Assembly (NCBI GenBank): GCA_016713535.1
Contig: JADJOY010000008.1
Coordinates: 248,001 to 312,000 of the forward strand
Reading direction: 5' to 3'
DNA from: Deltaproteobacteria bacterium
GTDB taxonomy: Bacteria; JADJOY01
Length of the DNA: 64,000 nt
The position numbers were made by a program, and so were the translations under genes. Of the stretch, positions 1 to 9,724 are shown one piece after another. Below the pieces are notes generated by a model. That model was not told the DNA's origin, ran no database searches, and was given only the letters and a program-made list of their open reading frames with translations. Every line of letters starts with the position of its first letter. Position 1 is the first letter of the stretch.

Positions 1-238
1 CCATCAGGAGCGGAGCGCGCTCGGAGAGGTAGTCCTCGGGTGCGAGCGGCACGCCGAGGGTCTCGACGAGGATGCGCGCCGACTCGAGCTTCTTCTGTCC
101 CATCATCCGGCCCTTCAGCACCGGATCGAGGGCCTTGCCGAAGCGCGCGAGGATCGCGTTCGTGACGAGCGTGTAGATGCTCTCGGTGTCGAGCAGCAGG
201 CCGTCGAGATCGAAGATGCAGGGGCGCCGGGCGGTCAT
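1..238 (-). CDS. HAD-superfamily phosphatase, N-terminal part (cut by left edge)
   Basis: The visible 79 residues start at an ATG (complement 236-238) and carry HAD motif I early on, FDLDGLLLDTES, whose two aspartates form the phospho-aspartyl nucleophile and acid/base of this superfamily. The following helical stretch with GRMMGQKK looks like the start of an alpha-helical cap, as in the pseudouridine-5'-phosphatase (GS1) and beta-phosphoglucomutase-like subgroup. The rest lies outside the window, so the substrate cannot be assigned. It is divergent from the desaturase at 395; the 156 bases between them hold an AT-rich promoter region. An AATCTA at 247-252 (TAGATT on the coding strand) could be a -10 box giving a nearly leaderless transcript, but no convincing -35 precedes it. 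Confidence 0.8.
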   Translation of the reverse strand, partial: MTARRPCIFDLDGLLLDTESIYTLVTNAILARFGKALDPVLKGRMMGQKKLESARILVETLGVPLAPEDYLSERAPLLM

Positions 239-297
239 GGGGCGGAAATCTAGCAGCGCGAACGGCCACGGACCGGGCTGACTCGCGAGCCTCGATG

Positions 298-326
298 TTG
301 ACAGCGATCGATGTCACCATTAGTAA
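298..326 (+). promoter_or_regulatory. Candidate sigma70-type promoter of the desaturase-MerR pair
   Basis: A consensus -35 TTGACA (298-303), a 17-base spacer and TAGTAA (321-326) as the -10 stand in an AT-rich patch that contrasts with the GC-rich surroundings. Initiation would fall near 333, giving a leader of about 60 bases. The promoter of the DUF1990 gene at 6492-6520 has the same -10 and the same spacing. Confidence 0.5.
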
Positions 327-332
327 TGACAT
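299..332 (+). promoter_or_regulatory. Two overlapping inverted repeats over the desaturase promoter (candidate operator)
   Basis: TGACAgCGATCGaTGTCA (299-316) is palindromic except for one base pair. A second inverted repeat shares its right arm: ATGTCA (311-316) and TGACAT (327-332), ten bases apart. They cover the -35 box, the spacer and the -10 box, where a repressor or a MerR-type activator would act. The co-transcribed MerR-like gene at 1576 is a plausible ligand, but that is inference. Confidence 0.4.
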
Positions 333-394
333 TGAACACTGTTACATCTATCGATGCGCCGCTGAGCGGTGGCATCTAACGAGGAGCCAAGCCC

Positions 395-1579
395 ATGCCG
401 TCCACCGCCCGATCGATCCGACCCACCTCGCGGGTCTCCAACCCGTGCCAGCGTCTCCCCCCCGATGCCCTCAAGCGCTTCGGCGACGAGATCGAGGCCA
501 TTCGCCGCGACGTCGAGGCGAAGCTCGGCAGCGACGACGTGCGCCACGTGAAACGCGTCGACGCGTTCTCGCGCACGATGGAGGTGGTCGGCCGCGTCCT
601 GATCCACGTGAGCCCGGAGCCGGTCTCGTTCGTGGCGGGCGTGACCGCGCTGTGGCTGCACAAGCAGCTCCAGGCCACCGAGGTCGGGCACACCGCGCTC
701 CACGGCGCCTTCGACGGTCTGCCGGGCGCCGAGCGCTTCCAGTCGAAGACCTTCCGCTGGGACACGCCCATCGACGAGGAGTCGTGGGACCAGGGCCACA
801 ACAAACGTCATCACCCGTACACCAACATCGCCGGCAAGGACCCCGACATCCACTTCGGGCCGGTGCGCTTGACCGAGGACACCCCGTTTCGCGCGCATCA
901 TCGCGGCCAGCTTCCGTTCACGCTGTTCGTGTTGTGGCCGAACTTCGGCTTCCTCATGAACCTCCACTTCAGCGGGCTCAACGACTTCTACTTCGGCAAC
1001 GACCGCGGCGAGGGCGGCATGGACTTCCTGCCCGACCGTTCGTGGAAGAGCGCGGTCACCGCGCACAAGCGCGCGCTTCGGAAGTACGCCCGCCACTACG
1101 CCAAGGAGTACGTCTTCTTCCCGGCGCTCGCGGGGCCGTTCTTCTGGAAGGTGATGCTCGGCAACTGGCTCGCGGCGACGATGCGCGACGTCTACTCGGC
1201 GATCACCATCTACTGCGGCCACGTCGGCGAGGACGTCGCGGCGTACGCGGAGGGGACGCGCCCGCGCGGCCCGGGCGCCTGGTACGCGATGCAGGTCGAG
1301 TCGGCGAACAACTTCGAGGTGAAGCTACCAATCTCGATGCTGTGCGGGGCCCTCGACCTGCAGATCGAGCACCATCTGTTCCCGCGCTTCCCGACCAACC
1401 GCCTGCGCGAGATCGCTCCGCGGGTGCGCGCCGCGTGCGAGCGCCACGGCGTGCGCTACCGCAGCGACACCTGGGGCCGCACCCTCGGCAAGGCGCTACG
1501 CCAGATCGCGCGGCTGAGCCGCCCGCGGCCGGGCGAGGCCGACGCCCCGCTCGGGGTGCCAGGCGCGGTGGCGGCATGA
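395..1579 (+). CDS. Membrane fatty-acid desaturase (three histidine-box family)
   Basis: Predicted 394-residue non-haem di-iron desaturase that would introduce a double bond into an acyl-lipid or acyl-CoA/ACP chain at the membrane. The three histidine boxes are visible: GHTALH (H99, H103), GHNKRHH (H135, H139, H140) and QIEHH (Q323, H326, H327). The QxxHH third box and spacing are typical of the acyl-lipid/front-end-like desaturase group; no cytochrome b5 domain is seen, so an external electron donor is needed. Hydrophobic stretches lie around 70-90 and 173-192. The ATG at 395 is preceded by GAGGAG. The stop overlaps the next ATG (ATGA, 1576-1579), so it is translationally coupled to the MerR-type gene. 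Regiospecificity cannot be read from sequence. Confidence 0.9.
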   Translation: MPSTARSIRPTSRVSNPCQRLPPDALKRFGDEIEAIRRDVEAKLGSDDVRHVKRVDAFSRTMEVVGRVLIHVSPEPVSFVAGVTALWLHKQLQATEVGHTALHGAFDGLPGAERFQSKTFRWDTPIDEESWDQGHNKRHHPYTNIAGKDPDIHFGPVRLTEDTPFRAHHRGQLPFTLFVLWPNFGFLMNLHFSGLNDFYFGNDRGEGGMDFLPDRSWKSAVTAHKRALRKYARHYAKEYVFFPALAGPFFWKVMLGNWLAATMRDVYSAITIYCGHVGEDVAAYAEGTRPRGPGAWYAMQVESANNFEVKLPISMLCGALDLQIEHHLFPRFPTNRLREIAPRVRAACERHGVRYRSDTWGRTLGKALRQIARLSRPRPGEADAPLGVPGAVAA

Positions 1580-2439
1580 ACGCCGAGGCTGAGATCGACG
1601 ATAATGCGGCCATGGCGAAGCCGAGAGGACGACGGGCGAGCGAGGGTGGCGGAGTCGAGGAGCAGACGTCCGCGGGTGAGGCCACCGCGGACGAGAGCGC
1701 GGTCGTCGAATACACGATCGACGAGCTCGCCGCGCACACCCGTGTGCCGAGCCGCACGATCCGCTTCTACCAGGCCAAGGGTGCTTTGCCGCGACCAACG
1801 GTGCGCGGTCGCACCGCGTATTACGGAGCGGCCCACATCGAGCGCCTCAAGCTCATCGCCGATCTCCAGGACCGCGGTCTCACGATCCGCGCGATCCGCG
1901 ATCTGGTGGCCCGGATCGAGAAGGGCGACCTCGAGCTCGGCGCCTGGCTGGGCGTCGAGGAGCAGCTCTCGCGGCCGTGGGCGAACGACGCGCCGCGCTT
2001 GGTGAACGAGGACGGGCTGCGCGAGCTGGTCGGCAGCGATCGCCCGGGGCTGGTGAGCGAGCTGGTGAGGCTCGGCCTCGTGAACCGCGAGCACGGCTCG
2101 TTCCTGGTGGCGAGCACCGCGCTGCTCAAGCTCGCTCTCGACCTCGAGTCGGCGGGCGTGGATCTCGAGGTCGCGTGGAAGGCCGGCGAGCTGATCCGCA
2201 AGCACGTCGCGCGCGCCGCCCACGATGTCGTCCACTACCTGATCGAGCACGCCGGGCGCGGCTTCGGCCGCGCCGAGACTCCCGACGACATCGGCCGCGC
2301 CATCGGCGCGATCCGCCCCAAGGCGCTCGAGGCCGCCGGGGTGATCTTCGGCCAGGAAGTGGAGCGCACCCTCACGGGCCTGATCCAGAGCGGCGAGATC
2401 GCGCGCGTCACCGCGCGCAAGCCCGGCTCGCGGAAGTAG
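1576..2439 (+). CDS. MerR-family transcriptional regulator
   Basis: A 287-residue protein with a disordered, charged N-terminus (about 1-43) followed by a MerR winged-helix domain at about 44-115 (YTIDELA, SRTIRFYQAKGALP, RLKLIADLQDRG). The region after the HTH is long, about 170 residues, helical and unlike the short metal-binding tail of MerR/CueR; no Cys-rich metal site is visible, so an organic ligand or a protein partner is more likely than a metal. It overlaps the desaturase by four bases and probably controls that gene through the repeats at 299-332. ATG 1612 (codon 13) is an alternative start. The long open frame reaching back to 295 is the out-of-frame shadow of the desaturase and is not part of this protein. 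Confidence 0.85.
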   Translation: MNAEAEIDDNAAMAKPRGRRASEGGGVEEQTSAGEATADESAVVEYTIDELAAHTRVPSRTIRFYQAKGALPRPTVRGRTAYYGAAHIERLKLIADLQDRGLTIRAIRDLVARIEKGDLELGAWLGVEEQLSRPWANDAPRLVNEDGLRELVGSDRPGLVSELVRLGLVNREHGSFLVASTALLKLALDLESAGVDLEVAWKAGELIRKHVARAAHDVVHYLIEHAGRGFGRAETPDDIGRAIGAIRPKALEAAGVIFGQEVERTLTGLIQSGEIARVTARKPGSRK

Positions 2440-2445
2440 GGGTTT

Positions 2446-2475
2446 GGAGGGCACGGGGCCCTTGGCCCCTCCTCC
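2446..2475. terminator. Hairpin between convergent merR-type gene and ABC ATPase
   Basis: GGAGG (2446-2450) and GGGGCC (2455-2460) pair with GGCCCC (2464-2469) and CCTCC (2471-2475) around a CTT loop, with a small internal bulge. It lies just past the stop of the MerR-type gene and faces the 3' end of the ABC ATPase, so it could serve both directions. No T-run follows, so intrinsic termination is uncertain. Confidence 0.4.
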
Positions 2476-2533
2476 GTCGCCGCCTTCCCCCGATCGCGGC
2501 GGCGACCGAGCGTGGCCCATGAGCGCGGATGGT

Positions 2534-3306
2534 CTATCTCGGCGCGAGGACGCGGCGCAGGAAGCGCTGGGTGAAGGGGTGCGCGGGCGCGGTGAAGACC
2601 TGGTCGGCGGCCCCTTCCTCCACCTTGCGCCCCGCCTCCAGCACCACCACCCGGTTCGCGACCTCGCGCGCGAAGCCCATCTCGTGGGTGACCACGAGCA
2701 TCGTCATGCGCTCGCGGGCGAGGTCGCGCATGACCTCGAGCACCTCGCCGACCAGCTCGGGGTCGAGGGCGGAGGTGGCCTCGTCGAAGAGCATGAGCGC
2801 CGGTTCCATGGCGAGCGCGCGGGCGATGGCGACGCGCTGCTGCTGACCGCCCGAGAGGCGTGCCGGGTACTCGTCGCGTTTCTCGGCGAGGCCGACGCGC
2901 TCGAGGAGCGCGAGCCCGCGCTCGGTCGCGGCGGGCGGGCTCTCGCCCTTCACCCGCACCGGCGCCTCGATCACGTTCTCGAGCGCGGTGAAGTGGGGAA
3001 GAGGTGAAAGCGCTGGAACACCATGCCGATCCGCGCGCGCTGCGCGTCGACCTCGCGCTCGGGTCGCGCCACCCAGCGGGTGCCGTCGTGGCGCTCGCCG
3101 ATCGGCTTACCGTCGAACCACACGTGCCCGCTGGTCGGCGGTGAGAGGTGGTTGATGCAGCGAAGCAACGTCGACTTCCCCGAGCCGCTCGGGCCAATGA
3201 CCGCCACCACCTCGCCGCGCGCCACGCCGAGGTCGATGCCGGCGAGCACCTCGGCCTGGCCGAAGCGCTTACCGACACCTTCGAGGCGAAGCAGCTCGTC
3301 GCTCAC
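2534..3306 (-). CDS. Amino-acid ABC transporter ATP-binding protein (frame-interrupted)
   Basis: ATPase of a polar amino-acid uptake system, GlnQ/HisP type. The first part carries Walker A (GPSGSGKS) and the Q-loop (VFQRFHLFP); the second carries the signature LSGGQQQR, Walker B (LMLFDEATSALDP) and the H-loop (VVTHEM). The two parts are in different frames: after FHLFP the expected HFTALENVIEAP is restored only if one base is added to the G4 run at 2995-2998. With that correction the protein is about 257 residues, normal for the family. The GTG start (complement 3304-3306) overlaps the permease stop (GTGA). Last gene of the binding protein-permease-ATPase run. The frame break is most likely a sequencing indel because both halves are fully conserved. 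Confidence 0.85.
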
Positions 3307-3977
3307 GATTCCCGTGCTCCGAGGCGCGCTTCGAGCCTGGCGGCGACGCCACTCAGGATCAGCACGATCGTCAGGTAGCCGAGCGCCGCCCAGCCGTAGA
3401 CCTCCCATGGCCGGAGGTACGTCGCGGCGATGCGCTGGGTCACGTAGAGCGCCTCGCTGAGCGCGATCACCGACACCAGCGAGGTGTCCTTGGAGAGCGC
3501 CGCGAGCTCGTTCACGATCGGCGGGATCAGCCGGCGGTAGGTCTGCGGCAGGATGATCCGGCGCATGGCGAGGCGGTGGCTCATGCCCAGCGCGCGGGCG
3601 GCCTCCATCTGGCCCCGGTCGATGGACTCGATCGCGGCGCGCAGGATCTCCGCGAAATAGGCCCCCGCGTTGAGGCCGAGCGCGAGCACCCCGGCGGGGA
3701 AGGCGTCGAGGCGCACGTCGAGGAGCGGCGGCAACGCGAAGTAGACGAACAGCACCTGGAGCAAGAGCGGCGTGCCGCGGAAGAGCGCGATGTAGATCCG
3801 CGCCGCGTGGCGCAGCACCGCGAAGCGCGACATCCGCCCGAGGGCGATCAAGAGGCCGACCAGCAGCCCGGCGGCGCCGGAGAGCACCGTCAGCTCGGCG
3901 GTGAGCACGAAGCCGGCCGCGAGCCGCGGCCACACCACCTGGGTGGAGAAGGTCCAGAAGTCGGGCTGGTCGGGCAT
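3303..3977 (-). CDS. Polar amino-acid ABC transporter permease
   Basis: A 224-residue inner-membrane permease of the His/Glu/Gln/Arg/opine family. It has about five hydrophobic segments, the family N-terminal sequence LTAELTVLSGAAGLLVG, FRGTPLLLQVLFVYF after the second segment, and the EAA loop (EAARALGMSHRLAMRRIILPQ) that docks to the ATPase. The size fits a permease that works as a homodimer. It stands between the binding-protein gene (59-base gap) and the ATPase gene (GTGA overlap). Start chosen at ATG complement 3975-3977; the longer open frame upstream is antisense or off-frame to the binding protein. Confidence 0.9.
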   Translation of the reverse strand: MPDQPDFWTFSTQVVWPRLAAGFVLTAELTVLSGAAGLLVGLLIALGRMSRFAVLRHAARIYIALFRGTPLLLQVLFVYFALPPLLDVRLDAFPAGVLALGLNAGAYFAEILRAAIESIDRGQMEAARALGMSHRLAMRRIILPQTYRRLIPPIVNELAALSKDTSLVSVIALSEALYVTQRIAATYLRPWEVYGWAALGYLTIVLILSGVAARLEARLGARES

Positions 3978-4036
3978 CGAACCGAGGGCGGCGAGAACGG
4001 GTGCGCGACGAACGGGCGTGGCGGCGGCTCGAGCGA

Positions 4037-4861
4037 TCAGTGCGCGGCGGCGCCGAGCACGGTGCCGAACCACGTCTCGGAGATGCGCTGGAAGGTGCCG
4101 TCGGCCCTGGCGGCCTCGAGCGCCGCGGCGAGCGCCTGCACCAGCTCGCCGCCCGGCTTCTTGACCGCCATGCCCACCGGCTCGGGCGCCAGCGCCTGAC
4201 CGGTGACCTGGAAGCTCGCCGCGTCCCGCTTGGCGTAGTAGCGCGCCACCGGCTCGTCGATGACGATCGCCTCGGCCTGTCCCGCCTTGAGCGCCTGGAA
4301 CGCCTGGGTGGCGAGCTGGAACGCCTTCACGTCCTTGATCGCCACGCCGTCCGCCTTGGCCTTGAGGACCGCCTGGTGCGAGGTGGTGTCGGCCTGCACC
4401 GCGACCACCTTGCCGGCGAGGTCGGCCGTGGACTTCACGTTGCTGCCGGGCTTGGCGACGACGACCTGCGCCATCTGCAGATATTCGACGAAGTCCGCGA
4501 CTGCCTTGCGCTCGGGCGTGACGTTCATGCTCGACACGATCACGTCGTAGCGGCTCGAGGTGAGGCCCGCCAGGATCCCGTCCCAGTTCATCACCACGAA
4601 CTCGGCGCGCACGCCGAGCCGCCGCGCGAGGTCGGTGGCGAGGTCGACGTCGAAGCCGGTGGCCTTGCCGTCGGAGCCCTCGAACTCCATGGGCGGGTAC
4701 GTCGCGTCGATCGCCACGCGCAGCACGCCGGCCTTGGCGATTCTCTCGGGCGCGCGCAGCGCGGCGGGCGTGGGATCGGCGGCGAGCGCCGGGAGCGCGG
4801 CGACCGCGAGCGTGGCGACGAGCCACGATCCGAGCGCGAGACGGAGGGCAGGACGCTTCAT
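4037..4861 (-). CDS. Periplasmic amino-acid-binding protein of the ABC transporter
   Basis: A 274-residue solute-binding protein, SBP_bac_3 family. Residues 1-28 form a Sec signal peptide (MKRPALRL, a hydrophobic core, cleavage near ALAA). The mature part begins with the family pattern GVLRVAIDATYPPMEF and contains GFDVDLATDLARRLGV and WDGILAGLTSSRYDV, which line the binding cleft. No lipobox is present, so it is probably soluble in the periplasm. The ATG is preceded by GGAGAG at good spacing. It lies 38 bases after the YndJ-like gene and upstream of the permease, so all five minus-strand genes from 6407 to 2534 could be one transcript. Ligand specificity (acidic, basic or polar amino acid) is not determined. 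Confidence 0.9.
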   Translation of the reverse strand: MKRPALRLALGSWLVATLAVAALPALAADPTPAALRAPERIAKAGVLRVAIDATYPPMEFEGSDGKATGFDVDLATDLARRLGVRAEFVVMNWDGILAGLTSSRYDVIVSSMNVTPERKAVADFVEYLQMAQVVVAKPGSNVKSTADLAGKVVAVQADTTSHQAVLKAKADGVAIKDVKAFQLATQAFQALKAGQAEAIVIDEPVARYYAKRDAASFQVTGQALAPEPVGMAVKKPGGELVQALAAALEAARADGTFQRISETWFGTVLGAAAH

Positions 4862-4899
4862 GGGCGATCTCTCCGGGGCCGTGCGAGGACGCGCTGACG

Positions 4900-5817
4900 C
4901 TAGCTCCGCACGCGCCGCGGCAGCAACGCGACCCACCAGCCCACCAGCGCGGGAAGCGTGAAGCCGAGGGCCTGGAGCGAGCCGTGGACGGTCCACATGA
5001 AGTCGAGGTCGAACGCGAACCCGGGTGCCACGGTGCGCAAGCCGTAGACCAGCGCGAGCGAGGTGCCGAGCGCGAGCGCGGCGGCGGCCACACCGAAGAG
5101 CACCCGGGAGAGCCGCTGCTGCCGGCCATCGCGCGCGAGCGTCAGGTGGATCGCGCCCACCGCGAGCACGGCGCCGCCGAACGCCACCACCGCCCCGGTC
5201 TCGAGCCACGGCGTGAGCCCGGCGTGAGTCGCGGAGATCCCGATCGCGACCGCCGGCACGCCGGCGATCACGCCCGCGCACGCGGCGTCGGCGAGCCGGC
5301 TCGGCCGCGCCCGCGCGGCGAGGCTCGCGATGATCGGCAGCGCGAAGCCGGCGTAGTGGAAGTGCGCTGCGGTGAGGATCACCGTCGTCGTGTCGAAGCC
5401 GAACGGCGTGGCGCCGAGCCGGTCGGCGAACATCCACGCGGCGCCGATCGGCACGAAGAGCCGCGCCGCGAGCGCCGCACGCTCGGGCCACGCCGAGCCG
5501 AGCGGGCGGCGTCGCCAGGCTTCGCGGACGGCGCCGAGTGCCACCGAGAGCGTCACGGCGAGCCAGGGCGTGGCGAGGATGCCGGCGCCGCTTCCCGCGT
5601 CGAGCCGCGTGGAGAGCCCGAGCAGCGCCGCCGCGACGGCCACGATCTCGACACGTGGCCCCCAGACATACACGAGGGCGAGACCGAGCGGCACGATCAC
5701 CAGTGCGGCGAACGCGACCAGCGCTCGCGGCCAGGCGGCGAGCTCGCCCACGCCGACGGCGCTCAGCGCGCCCCACACCAGCGCGCCGAGCGCCGCGGCG
5801 AGAGCGCCGCGCCTCAC
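4900..5817 (-). CDS. YndJ-like integral membrane protein
   Basis: A 305-residue protein made almost entirely of hydrophobic segments (about eight to ten). The motif ILTAAHFHYAGFALP is characteristic of the YndJ family, whose function is not established. The GTG start (complement 5815-5817) overlaps the stop of the DUF1990 gene (GTGA), so the two are translationally coupled. As I recall, YndJ of Bacillus is longer, so this may be a shorter form missing part of one end. Nothing visible suggests a transport substrate. Assignment to the family rests on the HFHYAGF region and overall topology. Confidence 0.7.
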   Translation of the reverse strand: MRRGALAAALGALVWGALSAVGVGELAAWPRALVAFAALVIVPLGLALVYVWGPRVEIVAVAAALLGLSTRLDAGSGAGILATPWLAVTLSVALGAVREAWRRRPLGSAWPERAALAARLFVPIGAAWMFADRLGATPFGFDTTTVILTAAHFHYAGFALPIIASLAARARPSRLADAACAGVIAGVPAVAIGISATHAGLTPWLETGAVVAFGGAVLAVGAIHLTLARDGRQQRLSRVLFGVAAAALALGTSLALVYGLRTVAPGFAFDLDFMWTVHGSLQALGFTLPALVGWWVALLPRRVRS

Positions 5818-6407
5818 GTCCGATCGGCCACGGCCGCCGCGACCGTCGCCTGCATCGCCGCTTTCGAGTCGCGGACGAAGCGGCGCTGGAGCGCGCGGGC
5901 GATCGGGTAGCCGAGGCGGACCATCCAGTAGCGCGGCCGAGAGAAGGCACGGATGTCGTACCAGACCGAGTCGTCGGCGAGCCACTCGACGGTGAAGCGC
6001 TCCTCGCCCTTCTCGACGTGGCGCGGCAGGGTGCCGTAGGCGAAGCCGAACCGCCGGATGGGGCTCTCCTCGTCCACGACGTAGACGATCCGGCAGGTGT
6101 TGAGCCACCACAGCCCGAGGCTGTGGGCGAGCATCGCCACCACCGTGCCGGTGGCGATCGGTGCGCCGGGCGGCTCGATCGCGGTCCACGGCGCCGGGAA
6201 CATGCGCCAGGCGCGGAGGGCGTCGCAGGCTGCGCGAAACGCCGGCTCGCCGTGGCCGAGGAGCAGGCGGTTGTGGTCGAGGTCGAAGCCGGGTGGCGCG
6301 TCGCCACCGTCGGAGCGGCCGACCTCGGCGTAGCTCACCGGGCGGGGGCTCTGGTCGCGGATCGCGGCGGCGATTCGAGCGGCGCTGGGGCGGGTGATCG
6401 ACCACAT
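5814..6407 (-). CDS. DUF1990-family protein
   Basis: A 197-residue cytosolic-looking protein matching the DUF1990 family: WRMFPAP, a glycine-rich turn, RIVYVVDEE, RFGFAYGTLPRHVEKGEE, FTVEW, VWYDIRAFSRPRYWMVRLG and a terminal AxQRRFVRD. The FAYGTLPxHxExGEExF stretch is the family hallmark; biochemical function is unknown. The start is uncertain: ATG at complement 6405-6407 is used, but the frame is open to a GTG at complement 6444-6446 that sits inside a palindrome and lacks a ribosome-binding site. It is coupled to the YndJ-like gene downstream. Its own upstream region carries a promoter and repeated CTAG elements, suggesting tight regulation. Confidence 0.75.
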   Translation of the reverse strand: MWSITRPSAARIAAAIRDQSPRPVSYAEVGRSDGGDAPPGFDLDHNRLLLGHGEPAFRAACDALRAWRMFPAPWTAIEPPGAPIATGTVVAMLAHSLGLWWLNTCRIVYVVDEESPIRRFGFAYGTLPRHVEKGEERFTVEWLADDSVWYDIRAFSRPRYWMVRLGYPIARALQRRFVRDSKAAMQATVAAAVADRT

Positions 6408-6445
6408 CGGCGGGGGCTCTCGGGGCGGAACGTAACCGGCAACCA

Positions 6446-6465
6446 CTGCTAGTGATCGCTAGCAG
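6446..6465. promoter_or_regulatory. 20-bp near-perfect palindrome, candidate operator of the DUF1990 gene
   Basis: CTGCTAGtGATCgCTAGCAG is palindromic apart from one base pair. Further CTAG half-sites follow toward the promoter: ACTAGC (6481-6486) just after the -10 box and GCTAGC (6504-6509) within the promoter spacer. The cluster of one full and two half sites around a single promoter suggests a dimeric regulator binding several times. Confidence 0.45.
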
Positions 6466-6491
6466 GAAATGCGATCAATCACTAGCCAAAT

Positions 6492-6520
6492 TTACTACCA
6501 ACCGCTAGCAAGGCCGTCAA
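6492..6520 (-). promoter_or_regulatory. Candidate promoter of DUF1990/yndJ/ABC transporter run
   Basis: Reading the minus strand, TTGACG (complement 6515-6520), a 17-base spacer and TAGTAA (complement 6492-6497) form a sigma70-like promoter. The region 6470-6535 is much richer in A and T than its surroundings. Spacing and -10 sequence equal those at 298-326. Confidence 0.5.
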
Positions 6521-6551
6521 TTTCGGCGCGTTCTTGCCGCGAAAAACCCCT

Positions 6552-7558
6552 TCACACGGCCCCGTCGGGCCCCAGCAGCCGCTCCACGGCCAGCTCGGGC
6601 GCCAGCTCACCGCGCTCGACCCTCGCCTCGAGCTCCGCGAGCTGCTCCGCGACGCCCGCGCGGAGCAGGAACCGGGCGTGGAGCTGTTCGTCGAGGAGCG
6701 CGCGCATCCACTCGCGCGACTGACGGGCGCGCCGTGCCGCGAACGAGCCGCGCTCGAGGCCGTTGGCGCGGTGCGCCTCGACGGTCCGCCACAGCTCCTC
6801 GATGCCGTCGCCGGTCTTCGACGACACCGTCACCACGGGCACCTTCCAGCCGTCCTCGGCGGCGCTCAGGTATTCGAGCGCGCGCTGGTAGTCGACGCGG
6901 CTGCGGCTGGCGCGAGAGAGGTTGTCGCCGTCCGCCTTGGTGATCGCGATCAGGTCGGCGAGCTCGATGATGCCCTTCTTGATCCCCTGCAGCTCGTCAC
7001 CGGCTCCGGCGAGGAGCAGCACCAGGAAGCAGTCCACCATCGAGTGGACGGTGGTCTCTGATTGGCCGACGCCGACGGTCTCGACCAGCACCACGTCGTA
7101 GCCGGCCGCCTCGCAGACCAGGATGCTCTCGCGGGTCTTGCGCGCGACACCGCCGAGGGTGCCGGCGGTGGGCGAGGGCCGGATGAACGCGGCGGCGTCG
7201 ACCGAGAGCCGGCTCATGCGGGTCTTGTCGCCGAGCAGGCTGCCGCCGGTGCGGCCGCTGGTGGGATCGACGGCGAGCACCGCGACGCGGTGGCCGGCGC
7301 CGGTGAGGCGGGTGCCGAGAGCATCGATGAGCGTGCTCTTGCCGGCGCCCGGCGGTCCGGTGATGCCGACCCGGCGCGCGCCGCCGGTGTGGCCGGAGAG
7401 CCGCTCGAGGACCTGGTGGGCGAGGCGGGTGTGGGCCGCGGCGGTGCTCTCGACCAGGGTGATCGCGCGCGCCAGCGTCACGCGGTCGCCGGCGAGGACG
7501 CCGGCGACGTAGTCGTCGAGGGTGAGGGCCCGCTTGGTGGCCGGGCGTGCGCCGTCGC

Positions 7559-7562
<4 letters not shown>
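6552..7562 (-). CDS. meaB: MeaB/ArgK G-protein chaperone of methylmalonyl-CoA mutase
   Basis: A 336-residue P-loop GTPase that gates adenosylcobalamin loading into, and protects, methylmalonyl-CoA mutase. Walker [12 protein letters not shown] is at residues 66-76; [26 protein letters not shown] and ITKAD (base recognition) follow in the MeaB order, with the C-terminal helical dimerisation arm. Its ATG overlaps the mutB stop (ATGA), so it is made from the mutA-mutB-meaB transcript. Length and motifs are complete. The C-terminus ends about 105 bases before the divergent-facing CTAG-repeat region of the DUF1990 promoter. Confidence 0.95.

Positions 7563-9720
<2,158 letters not shown>

Positions 9721-9724
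<4 letters not shown>

Noticed and set aside
3303-5129. 608-residue open frame suggesting a fusion of binding protein and permease
   Set aside because: The upstream part is the binding-protein gene read in a wrong frame; each gene has its own start, and the binding protein has its own signal peptide.
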